From an uncultured Eubacteriales bacterium (GTDB taxonomy: Bacteria; Bacillota; Clostridia; Oscillospirales; Oscillospiraceae): DNA of 23,383 nucleotides. Made by a program: the position numbers and the translations under genes. Positions 1-6,068 of the stretch are shown piece after piece (position 1 is the first letter of the stretch; each line of letters opens with the position of its first letter). Location of the stretch: assembly GCA_900550585.1 (NCBI GenBank), contig URST01000022.1, positions 1 to 23,383 of the forward strand. The letters run 5' to 3'. The notes beneath the pieces are model-generated. The model was not told where the DNA came from and did not search any database. It worked only from the letters and a program-made list of their open reading frames with translations.

Positions 1-14
1 AAGGAGTTTTGTCT

Positions 15-881
15 ATGAGTTATATCGACGTAACGGGCAAGACTGAGGACGAGGCCATCCGCAAGGGCCTTGAGCAGCTGGGCATGGACCGCGACGACGT
101 GTCCGTGGAGATCCTGGAGCGCGCCAAAAGCGGCTTTCTGGGCATCGGCAGCAATCCCGCCCGCGTCCGCCTGACATACGGCCCGGAGGAGGCTCCCGTG
201 GCCGAGCCCGCCCCCGTTGTCAAGCCCGTTGTTCAGAAGCCCGCGGAGGAGAAGAAGCCCGAAAAGCCCGCCGCGCCCAAGGCTGCGGACAAGCCCCAGC
301 GCAGCGAGAGCGCCCAGCGCGGCGACCGTGCGCCCCGTCCCCAGCGGACGGAGAAGCCCCAGCGCGCCCCGCGTCCCGAGAAGAAGGACATCCCCGCCAT
401 CGACCTGCCCCTGTGCGAGGACGAGAACGCCCAGCGCATAGTGGCCTTTGTCTCCGGCCTGCTGGAGCACATGGACAGCGCCGCCCAGGTGAAGGTCTAT
501 GAGGTGGAGAAGGGCCGCTACAAGGTGATCCTGGAGGGCGAGAAGCTGGGTCAGCTCATCGGCCGCCGGGGCGAGACCCTGGATGCCATCCAGCAGCTGA
601 CCAACTACGCCGTCAACACCGGCAGCGACAAGCGCATCCGCATCCAGATGGACGCGGAGAACTACCGCGCCAAGCGCGAGCAGAGTCTGGAGAGCCTTGC
701 CAACAAGGTGGCCGCCAAGGTGGCCAAGTACCGCCGCAGCGTGACGCTGGAGCCCATGAACGCCTACGAGCGCCATGTGATCCACGCCGCCCTGCAGGAC
801 GTGAAGGGCGTCACCACCTACTCCATCGGCACGGAGCCCAACCGCCGCGTGGTGGTGGCCTACGACCGCGAGGGCAAGTAA
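15..881 (+). CDS. jag: RNA-binding protein Jag (KhpB/EloR family)
   Basis: This 288-residue protein has the full Jag architecture. The Jag-N domain spans about residues 1-53 and contains the signature KSGFLGIG near 39-45. A Pro/Lys/Arg-rich, probably disordered linker covers about 58-128. A KH domain follows with the GRRG loop at 183-186, and an R3H domain lies at about 240-283. The family binds RNA and, in streptococci and lactobacilli, controls cell elongation and division together with KhpA. An in-frame TTG at 9 could also start the gene, but the AAGGAG ribosome site at 1-6 is correctly spaced for the ATG at 15. The gene normally follows yidC, which would lie left of the window. A strong terminator follows directly. 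The linker is long and very basic, but that is common in this family. Confidence 0.95.
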   Translation: MSYIDVTGKTEDEAIRKGLEQLGMDRDDVSVEILERAKSGFLGIGSNPARVRLTYGPEEAPVAEPAPVVKPVVQKPAEEKKPEKPAAPKAADKPQRSESAQRGDRAPRPQRTEKPQRAPRPEKKDIPAIDLPLCEDENAQRIVAFVSGLLEHMDSAAQVKVYEVEKGRYKVILEGEKLGQLIGRRGETLDAIQQLTNYAVNTGSDKRIRIQMDAENYRAKREQSLESLANKVAAKVAKYRRSVTLEPMNAYERHVIHAALQDVKGVTTYSIGTEPNRRVVVAYDREGK

Positions 882-902
882 GCCCGTCTTTTCCGGCAAA
901 CA

Positions 903-933
903 AAAACGGCAGTCCGTCAGGACTGCCGTTTTT
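903..933 (+). terminator. Rho-independent terminator after jag
   Basis: A 13-bp perfect inverted repeat (903-915 with 920-932, loop GTCA) has A-rich and T-rich ends and stands 21 bases after the jag stop. The symmetric A/T flanks would let it work in both directions. Confidence 0.9.
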
Positions 934-956
934 CCTTTGCCCGGGAGCATTTCTGC

Positions 957-985
957 TTTTCAAATGTCCCGGTTTGTGGTACACT
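957..985 (+). promoter_or_regulatory. Candidate sigma-A promoter for the radical SAM-mutY-tdk operon
   Basis: TTTTCA at 957-962 and TACACT at 980-985 are separated by 17 bases. The -10 hexamer is preceded by TGG, an extended -10 feature. It lies between the jag terminator and the chosen GTG start at 1024. Transcription starting here would exclude the upstream in-frame TTG at 937. Confidence 0.55.
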
Positions 986-1023
986 GTCTCACAGAAAATG
1001 CCGGAGAGGAGGGGGTCAGCGCC

Positions 1024-1869
1024 GTGTTCAGCCGCGCCTATGTGGAGATCACCAACGTGTGTGATCTGGCCTGTGCCTTCTGCCCCGGCACCGGCCGGGA
1101 AAAGGGCTTCATGACCCCGGAGCGCTTTGCCCTGCTGGCCGGAAAGCTCCGGCCCCATACGGACTATCTCTACCTCCATGTCATGGGGGAGCCGCTGCTG
1201 CACCCGCAGCTGGCGGACATCCTCCGCATCTGCGGGGAGCTGGGGTTCAGGGTGTGCCTCACCACCAACGGCACGCATCTGGCGCAGCGCCTGCCGCTGC
1301 TGCGGGACTGCCCCGCCCTCCACAAGGTCAGCGTCTCCCTCCACTCCTTCGAGGGCAACGGCCGCAGTGCCGGGCTGGAGGATTACGTCACCCAGGCGGC
1401 GGACAGCTGCCTTGCGCTGGCGGCGGGCGGCGTCATCTGCGCCCTGCGGCTGTGGAACGCAGGCGGCGCGGACGCGGAGAACAGCCGTATCATGCAGATA
1501 CTGGAACGCATCATGAACAGGGATATCGCGGCCCTGCCCGCAGACCGCAAAGGCAACCGGCGGCTGGCGGAGAATCTCTATCTGGAGCCGGGGGAGAAAT
1601 TTGACTGGCCCCATCCGGAGAGCGGGGGCCGCGGCACCCAGTTCTGCTACGGCCTGCGCCGGCAGATCGCCGTGCTGTGGGACGGCACAGTGGTGCCCTG
1701 CTGTCTGGACAGCGAGGGCCGTCTGGCGCTGGGGAACCTTTTTTCCCAGGAACTGGAGGACATACTGGCCGCGCCCCGGGCGCAGGCCATCCGCCGGGGC
1801 TTCGACGCCCGGCGGCCGTCCGAGGAGCTGTGCCGCCGCTGCGGCTACGCCGCGCGCTTCAACAGGTGA
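1024..1869 (+). CDS. Radical SAM/SPASM domain protein of unknown substrate
   Basis: The protein has 281 residues from the GTG at 1024. The radical SAM cluster motif C-x3-C-x2-C is at Cys13, Cys17 and Cys20. The C-terminal part carries a SPASM-like set: CYG, then VPCCLDSEGRLALGNLF, then LCRRCGY. This should hold at least one auxiliary iron-sulfur cluster. The family uses S-adenosylmethionine radicals to modify peptides or enzymes, or to make cofactors. No precursor peptide gene is visible next to it. The GTG start is chosen because GGAGAGGAGGGGG (1003-1015) lies 8 bases upstream and a promoter ends near 985; an ORF from TTG at 937 would run through that promoter. The stop is 3 bases before mutY, so the two genes are probably translated together. 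The substrate cannot be read from the sequence. Confidence 0.8.
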   Translation: MFSRAYVEITNVCDLACAFCPGTGREKGFMTPERFALLAGKLRPHTDYLYLHVMGEPLLHPQLADILRICGELGFRVCLTTNGTHLAQRLPLLRDCPALHKVSVSLHSFEGNGRSAGLEDYVTQAADSCLALAAGGVICALRLWNAGGADAENSRIMQILERIMNRDIAALPADRKGNRRLAENLYLEPGEKFDWPHPESGGRGTQFCYGLRRQIAVLWDGTVVPCCLDSEGRLALGNLFSQELEDILAAPRAQAIRRGFDARRPSEELCRRCGYAARFNR

Positions 1870-1872
1870 ACC

Positions 1873-2937
1873 ATGGAACTGACCAATTTACAGAAACTGC
1901 CCGCGCCGCTTCTGGCGTGGTACGATGAGAACCGCCGGGTGCTGCCGTGGCGGGAGCAGGTGTCCCCCTACCGTACATGGGTGTCGGAGATCATGCTCCA
2001 GCAGACCCGCGTGCAGGCGGTGCTCCCCTACTTCCAGCGGTTTATGGAGGCCGCGCCGGACGTGGCGGCGCTGGCCGCCCTGCCGGAGCAGCAGCTGATG
2101 CGGCTGTGGCAGGGGCTGGGGTATTACAGCCGCGCCCGGAATCTGAAAAAAGCCGCCCAGACCATCATGGAGGACTGCGGCGGCGTGTTCCCCGACAGTT
2201 ACGACGGCCTGCGGCGGCTGGCGGGCATCGGCGACTATACGGCGGGGGCCATCTTGTCCATCGCCTTCGGGCAGGCCGTGCCCGCCGTGGACGGCAACGT
2301 GCTGCGGGTAGCGGCGCGGCTCACCGGCGACAGCGGCAATGTTCTGGATCCAAAGGTGCGGGCCGCCTTCCGGCAGGCCATGGCGGACACCATGCCCCAT
2401 GACCGGCCCGGCGACTTCAACCAGGCGCTGATGGATCTGGGGGCGGCGGTGTGTCTGCCCGGCGGAAAGCCCCTGTGTGACCGGTGCCCCGCCGCGGTGT
2501 TCTGCGCGGCCCGGCAGCAGGGGTTGCAGGATTCCCTGCCGGTGCGGGAGAAGAAAAAGGAAAAACGGGAGGTACACCTCACCGTGTTCGTCCTGGAGCG
2601 GGAGGACGGCACCGCCGCCCTGCGGCAGCGGCCGGACACCGGCCTGCTGGCGGGCCTGTGGGAGTATCCCCACGCGGAGGGCGAGCTGGACGAGACAGCT
2701 GCCGCCGCCCAACTGGCATCGTGGGGCGTGACGGCGCTGCGGTGGGACAGGACCCTCCGCGCGAAGCACGAGTTCACCCACCTGCGCTGGCGGATGACCG
2801 GCTATGTGCTGACGGTGACCGGGCCGGGGCAGCCGGACTGGCTGTGGGCCGACGCGGCGGCCTGGCGACAGCGGGCCATCCCCTCGGCGTTTCAGGCATT
2901 TACAGCGGCGCTGGAGAACGGCGCCGCAGGCGAGTAA
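1873..2937 (+). CDS. mutY: A/G-specific adenine glycosylase MutY
   Basis: This 354-residue base-excision repair enzyme removes adenine mispaired with 8-oxoguanine. The N-terminal helix-hairpin-helix glycosylase domain contains SEIMLQQTRV with the expected catalytic Glu39. The hairpin LAGIGDYTAGA is followed by VDGNVLRV with the catalytic Asp140. The [4Fe-4S] loop has cysteines at 194, 202, 205 and 211, a C-x7-C-x2-C-x5-C pattern. The first gap is one residue longer than the x6 of the Escherichia coli enzyme; I believe this is common in clostridial MutY. The C-terminal NUDIX-like 8-oxoG recognition domain shows GLLAGLWEYP and HEFTHLRWRM. It is the second gene of the operon, 3 bases after the SPASM gene and 23 bases before tdk. 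Confidence 0.95.
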   Translation: MELTNLQKLPAPLLAWYDENRRVLPWREQVSPYRTWVSEIMLQQTRVQAVLPYFQRFMEAAPDVAALAALPEQQLMRLWQGLGYYSRARNLKKAAQTIMEDCGGVFPDSYDGLRRLAGIGDYTAGAILSIAFGQAVPAVDGNVLRVAARLTGDSGNVLDPKVRAAFRQAMADTMPHDRPGDFNQALMDLGAAVCLPGGKPLCDRCPAAVFCAARQQGLQDSLPVREKKKEKREVHLTVFVLEREDGTAALRQRPDTGLLAGLWEYPHAEGELDETAAAAQLASWGVTALRWDRTLRAKHEFTHLRWRMTGYVLTVTGPGQPDWLWADAAAWRQRAIPSAFQAFTAALENGAAGE

Positions 2938-2960
2938 CGAGAGAAAAGGAGACAGACACG

Positions 2961-3548
2961 ATGGCACAGCTTTACTTCAAATACGGCGCCATGGGCTCCA
3001 GCAAGACGGCCAACGCCCTGATGGCCCGCTTCAACTACGAGGAGCGGGGACAGGAGACGCTGCTGGTGAAGCCCCGGCTGGATACCCGGGACGGCGACCA
3101 CATGGTGTACTCCCGCATCGGCCTGAAGCACCCCTGCATCTACTTTGACGAGATGCGGGACATGTCCGACAGCGCACTGCAGGGCTACGCCTGCATCATC
3201 ATCGACGAGGCCCAGTTCCTCACCAAGGAGGAGGTCTACTATCTGGTGCATCTGGTGGACGACTGCGGCATCCCCGTCATCTGCTACGGTCTGCGGGCGG
3301 ACTTCCGGGGCGAGCTGTTCGAGGGCAGCTATCACCTGCTGGTGCTGGCGGACAAGCTGGAGGAGGTCAAGACCATCTGCTGGTGCGGCAAGAAGGCGGC
3401 GTTCAACGCCCGCTTCGACGCGGCCGGTCATGTGGTGAAGGAGGGCGCCCAGGTGGTGCTGGGCGCCAACGACAAGTATATCGGCCTGTGCCGCCGCCAC
3501 TGGATCGCCGGCGACCTCGGCCCGGACTTCGATATCCACGCCCTATGA
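2961..3548 (+). CDS. tdk: Thymidine kinase (type II, TK1-like)
   Basis: This 195-residue enzyme phosphorylates thymidine to dTMP in the salvage pathway. The P-loop is at residues 9-16 (GAMGSSKT), where the usual SGK is SSK. The catalytic acid lies in IIIDEAQF (Glu83). The C-terminal lasso/zinc part has ICWCGKKAAFNARFDAAG and later a CRRHW motif, matching the four-ligand zinc site of the family. The ATG at 2961 has an AAAGGAG site about 10 bases upstream. The stop overlaps the next start as ATGA. Grouping a nucleotide-salvage gene with mutY fits a loose DNA-maintenance operon. Confidence 0.93.
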   Translation: MAQLYFKYGAMGSSKTANALMARFNYEERGQETLLVKPRLDTRDGDHMVYSRIGLKHPCIYFDEMRDMSDSALQGYACIIIDEAQFLTKEEVYYLVHLVDDCGIPVICYGLRADFRGELFEGSYHLLVLADKLEEVKTICWCGKKAAFNARFDAAGHVVKEGAQVVLGANDKYIGLCRRHWIAGDLGPDFDIHAL

Positions 3549-4414
3549 TCTGCCGCCTCTGTCCCCGTGACTGCGGCGCGGAGCGCACCGCCGCCGGGGG
3601 AAACGGCTTCTGCGCCATGCCCGCGGGCATCCGGGTGGCCCGTGCCGCCCTCCACCACTGGGAGGAGCCGCCCATCTCCGGCACCAACGGCTCCGGCGCC
3701 GTGTTCTTCGCCGGCTGCACCCTGCGCTGCTGCTACTGCCAGAACCACGCCATCTCGGCGGAGGGCTTCGGCAGGGATGTGACGCCCCAGCGGCTCCGCG
3801 CCATCTTTGAGGAGCTGATCGCCCAGGGCGCCCACAACATCGACCTCATCACCGCCACCCACTTCCTGCCGTGGATCCTGCCTGCGCTGACGCCCAGACT
3901 GCCCGTGCCTCTGGTGTACAACTGCGGCGGCTACGAGCGGGTGGAGACGCTGCGGCAGCTGGAGGGGCTTGTGGACATCTGGCTCCCCGACCTGAAGTAC
4001 GCCGACGCCGCACCGGCGGCGGAGCTGTCCGCCGCCCCGGACTATTTCCCCGTGGCCGCAGACGCCATTCTGGAGATGTTCCGCCAGACCGGGCCGTATA
4101 TCATGGAGAACGGCCTCCTGCGCCGCGGCGTGGTCATCCGCCATCTGGTGCTCCCCGGCTATCCGGACAACACCCGCCGCGTCATCGACTGGGTGGCCCG
4201 CACCTTCCGGCCCGGCGACGTTCTGTTCTCCCTCATGAGCCAGTACACCCCCCAGCCCGGCGCGCAGGGCCGTCTGGCCCGCCGCGTCACCCGCGCCGAG
4301 TACCGCGCCGCCGCCGACTACATGCACAACTGCGGCATCACCGACGGCTTTACCCAGGAGCGGACGGCAGCGAGGGAGGAATATACGCCGCCCTTTGACC
4401 TGACCGGCGTGTGA
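3545..4414 (+). CDS. PflX-like radical SAM protein (COG1313-type)
   Basis: The protein has 289 residues. An N-terminal Cys-rich segment, MICRLCPRDC, precedes the radical SAM core. The cluster motif CTLRCCYC has cysteines at 58, 62 and 65, followed by QNHAIS. The conserved blocks YNCGGYE, DIWLPDLKY, RHLVLPG and FSLMSQYTP match the uncharacterised PflX branch of the pyruvate formate-lyase activase superfamily. Members are assumed to generate radicals or to modify proteins, but the branch has no settled substrate. Its ATG overlaps the tdk stop by four bases (ATGA), which indicates translational coupling. It is the last gene of the operon; no obvious terminator with a T-run follows. Confidence 0.85.
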   Translation: MICRLCPRDCGAERTAAGGNGFCAMPAGIRVARAALHHWEEPPISGTNGSGAVFFAGCTLRCCYCQNHAISAEGFGRDVTPQRLRAIFEELIAQGAHNIDLITATHFLPWILPALTPRLPVPLVYNCGGYERVETLRQLEGLVDIWLPDLKYADAAPAAELSAAPDYFPVAADAILEMFRQTGPYIMENGLLRRGVVIRHLVLPGYPDNTRRVIDWVARTFRPGDVLFSLMSQYTPQPGAQGRLARRVTRAEYRAAADYMHNCGITDGFTQERTAAREEYTPPFDLTGV

Positions 4415-4620
4415 ACGGCGTCTCTTTCGCCCATACGTCGCTGCGGTGTCTCGCCATGCAGACAGCATGGCGTCGCCCATACGTCATCCCGGAGCGGCCG
4501 GTCATGCGTGCCCTTTGGGCTGTTTGGGTCGTATGGTACATTTGGGAGAAGAAAGTGCCATAGTTTCAGAAAAATATGCCATTTTTTCGTATAAATAGAC
4601 GTACTTGAGACAACTTTGTG

Positions 4621-4649
4621 TTGCTATTTGCGCCACTGTGTGGTATGCT
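4621..4649 (+). promoter_or_regulatory. Candidate sigma-A promoter of the 4718 gene
   Basis: TTGCTA at 4621-4626 and TATGCT at 4644-4649 are 17 bases apart. TGG directly precedes the -10 hexamer, giving an extended -10. The predicted leader is about 60 bases and contains the hairpin at 4668-4682. Confidence 0.65.
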
Positions 4650-4667
4650 TACAGCAGAACAAAAAAG

Positions 4668-4682
4668 GCCGTCCCGGACGGC
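4668..4682. promoter_or_regulatory. Leader hairpin, terminator-like on the minus strand
   Basis: GCCGTC-CCG-GACGGC lies in the predicted 5' leader of the 4718 gene. Six A residues (4661-4666) precede it, so on the minus strand it reads as a short rho-independent terminator. On the plus strand it would be a leader stem-loop ending about 35 bases before the start codon. Confidence 0.45.
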
Positions 4683-4717
4683 GGAAAACCAATTTGAGCA
4701 TTGCAGGAGGTAACCAC

Positions 4718-5188
4718 ATGAGCTATCCCACCACCGGCCAGGAGGTCTATGTCAGCCTGAATCTGTCCAACACCATGCTCACCGGCATCGGCAAGGGCAC
4801 CATCACCCGCGAGGAGGTCTCCGCCTCCTACCTCAAGCGCCTGTTTGCCGAGCACGGCGTCATCGTCTCCGCCAAGCCGGAGCAGCGCCGCCTGCTGGAG
4901 ATCGTCAACGAGCGCTACGATCTGGAGCTGAACATCCCCGAGACGCTGAAGCTGTTCCAGCTCAGCGAGGAGCACCGCCGTCTGGTGGTGGTGGAGGTCA
5001 CGGGCCTGCGCCGCAAGAACGGCTCCCTGCTGCCGGAGTACTCCGAGGAGGAGTTCAACGAGGCCACGTTCGCCTTCGTGAAGTACTACGTCCAGGGCAC
5101 CCACTACGATACGCTGGTGGAGGAAAACAAGAAGCTGAAGTTCGAGCTGGAGCAGGAGCTGGAGTGGCGCAACCGCGTGGACAACTGA
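4718..5188 (+). CDS. Conserved-looking cytosolic protein of unknown function
   Basis: I do not recognise this 156-residue protein. It has no signal peptide or membrane segment. The middle (about residues 30-110) is a compact, charged alpha/beta-like region. Residues about 128-152 are rich in Glu and Lys with a heptad-like pattern (THYDTLVEENKKLKFELEQELE) and probably form a coiled coil. The start is well supported: CAGGAGG at 4704-4710 is 7 bases upstream of ATG, and a promoter precedes it. It is a single-gene unit, closed by a bidirectional terminator shared with spoVAC. Codon use resembles its neighbours, so there is no sign of recent transfer. Confidence 0.8.
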   Translation: MSYPTTGQEVYVSLNLSNTMLTGIGKGTITREEVSASYLKRLFAEHGVIVSAKPEQRRLLEIVNERYDLELNIPETLKLFQLSEEHRRLVVVEVTGLRRKNGSLLPEYSEEEFNEATFAFVKYYVQGTHYDTLVEENKKLKFELEQELEWRNRVDN

Positions 5189-5201
5189 GCCTGATACATA
5201 C

Positions 5202-5234
5202 AAAAGAGGGAGACGCAGAGCGTCTCCCTCTTTT
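5202..5234. terminator. Bidirectional terminator between convergent genes
   Basis: A 15-bp perfect inverted repeat (5202-5216 with 5220-5234) has an A-run on one side and a T-run on the other. It sits between the stop of the 4718 gene and the stop of spoVAC, and can serve both strands. Confidence 0.93.
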
Positions 5235-5671
5235 CATATGGTCTGCACCAGCCACAGCACCAGACCGTACACCACGCTGGCGGCGGTGCCGAACACAATG
5301 ACCGGCCCGGCCACGGTGAACATCTTCACGGCGGTGCCGGTGATAAGGCCCTCCGCCTTGAAATCCACGGCGGGGGACACCACGGCGTTGGCAAAGCCGG
5401 TAATGGGCACCAGCGTACCGGCTCCCGCCCAGCGGGCCAGCTTGTGGTACACGCCCAGCCCCGTGGCCAGCGCCGACAGGAACACCAGCGTCACGGAGGT
5501 GGCGGTGCCGGCGTCAGCGGTATCCAGCCCCAGTGTGCCGTACCAGTGGGACAGCAGCTGCCCCACCACGCAGATGGCGCCGCCCACCAGAAAGGCCAGC
5601 GCCGTGTCCCGGACGATGGGGGACGGCGGCGCCATGCGCTTGACCAGCGCCTGATACTCCTCGGGAGTCAT
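5234..5671 (-). CDS. spoVAC: Stage V sporulation protein AC (SpoVAC)
   Basis: This 145-residue membrane protein carries the SpoVAC signature: AFLVGGAICVVGQ near the N terminus and AGTLVPITGFANAVVSPAVDFKAEGLITG in the C-terminal half, with about four hydrophobic segments. SpoVAC is an inner-membrane channel component for dipicolinic acid uptake into the forespore and release at germination. Start ATG (complement of 5669-5671) has an AAAGGAAG ribosome site. A sigma-G-like promoter lies just upstream. In most spore-formers spoVAC is followed by spoVAD and spoVAE; here it stands alone and ends at a bidirectional terminator. SpoVAE is the main alternative, but the VSPAVDFKAEGL block and the length favour SpoVAC. 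Confidence 0.9.
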   Translation of the reverse strand: MTPEEYQALVKRMAPPSPIVRDTALAFLVGGAICVVGQLLSHWYGTLGLDTADAGTATSVTLVFLSALATGLGVYHKLARWAGAGTLVPITGFANAVVSPAVDFKAEGLITGTAVKMFTVAGPVIVFGTAASVVYGLVLWLVQTI

Positions 5672-5693
5672 GGCAGTCACTTCCTTTCGCCCA

Positions 5694-5723
5694 TAGTGTG
5701 CGCCGGAGCGCGGCATTTCATGC
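5694..5723 (-). promoter_or_regulatory. Sigma-G-like forespore promoter of spoVAC
   Basis: On the minus strand, GCATG (5719-5723) and CACACTA (5694-5700) are 18 bases apart. The Bacillus sigma-G consensus is gyATR, 18 bases, cAtnntA, so there is one mismatch in the -10. The predicted start leaves a very short leader with the ribosome site. Forespore expression is what SpoVAC needs. Confidence 0.6.
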
Positions 5724-5727
5724 GGGG

Positions 5728-5756
5728 TTGTCAAAAACGGGAAACGCGGGTATAAT
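5728..5756 (+). promoter_or_regulatory. Strong sigma-A promoter of the ferredoxin-hemW operon
   Basis: TTGTCA at 5728-5733 and a perfect TATAAT at 5751-5756 are 17 bases apart. It starts about 70 bases upstream of the ferredoxin gene and immediately before a long inverted repeat. It overlaps the upstream flank of the divergent spoVAC promoter. Confidence 0.85.
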
Positions 5757-5765
5757 CGTACAGGG

Positions 5766-5809
5766 TACCATCGCTTGACAAGCGTGTTTGCCCTTGTTAA
5801 CCGATGGTA
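5766..5809 (+). repeat. 44-base inverted repeat in the ferredoxin-hemW leader
   Basis: TACCATCG (5766-5773) pairs with CGATGGTA (5802-5809). After one C/C mismatch, TTGACAAG pairs with CTTGTTAA, including one G-U wobble. The result is a 16-pair stem with a 10-base loop. It starts a few bases after the predicted transcription start and has no T-run on either strand, so it is not a usual terminator. It may be an operator for a dimeric regulator or an RNA element. Confidence 0.75.
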
Positions 5810-5834
5810 AAAACAAGGAAAGGCGGGTGAGCCT

Positions 5835-6068
5835 ATGACGGACCCGGCACATCCCTTCGGACGGAAGGCCATACAGCTGGCGGTCATCGACCCGGTGAGC
5901 TGCACCGGCTGCGGCTGGTGCGCCATGTTCTGTCCCATGAAGTGCATTTTCCAGCGGGAGGACGGCATCTACGAGGTGGACGCGGCCCAGTGCATCGGCT
6001 GCCGCGGCTGCAAGGTCAACTGCTTTTACGGCGCGGTGACCATCCTGCCGCCTCAGGTGCGGCCATGA
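5835..6068 (+). CDS. 2[4Fe-4S] ferredoxin
   Basis: This 77-residue protein carries two four-cysteine cluster motifs: Cys23, 26, 29 and 33 followed by Pro34, and Cys53, 56, 59 and 63. The second motif lacks the usual Pro after the last cysteine (CFYG), and Cys37 is extra. It is a cytosolic low-potential electron carrier. The start ATG at 5835 has an AAAGGCGGG-type ribosome site upstream. Its stop overlaps the hemW start by four bases (ATGA), so the two proteins are made together. That suggests, without proving it, that this ferredoxin works with HemW, for example in reducing its cluster. Confidence 0.88.
   Translation: MTDPAHPFGRKAIQLAVIDPVSCTGCGWCAMFCPMKCIFQREDGIYEVDAAQCIGCRGCKVNCFYGAVTILPPQVRP

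Larger units (their letters stand above)
4415..4717. other. Intergenic region with 13-bp direct repeat and hairpins
   Basis: These 303 bases hold no convincing gene. TCGCCCATACGTC occurs twice, at 4427-4439 and 4473-4485. Between the copies is a perfect 8-bp hairpin (4452-4459 with 4465-4472) that has no T-run. From about 4540 the sequence becomes AT-rich, unlike its surroundings, and holds the promoter of the next gene. Confidence 0.5.

Noticed and set aside
2452..2505. MutY iron-sulfur loop with C-x7-C instead of C-x6-C as a defect.
   Set aside because: All four cysteines are present, and this longer form is, as far as I recall, common in clostridial MutY.
4452..4472. The 8-bp hairpin after the PflX-like gene as its terminator.
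   Set aside because: No T-run follows it, and it lies inside a repeat pair, so I list it only as a repeat structure.
5766..5809. The long inverted repeat as a rho-independent terminator.
   Set aside because: No T-run follows on either strand, and termination here would silence the ferredoxin-hemW operon just after its start.
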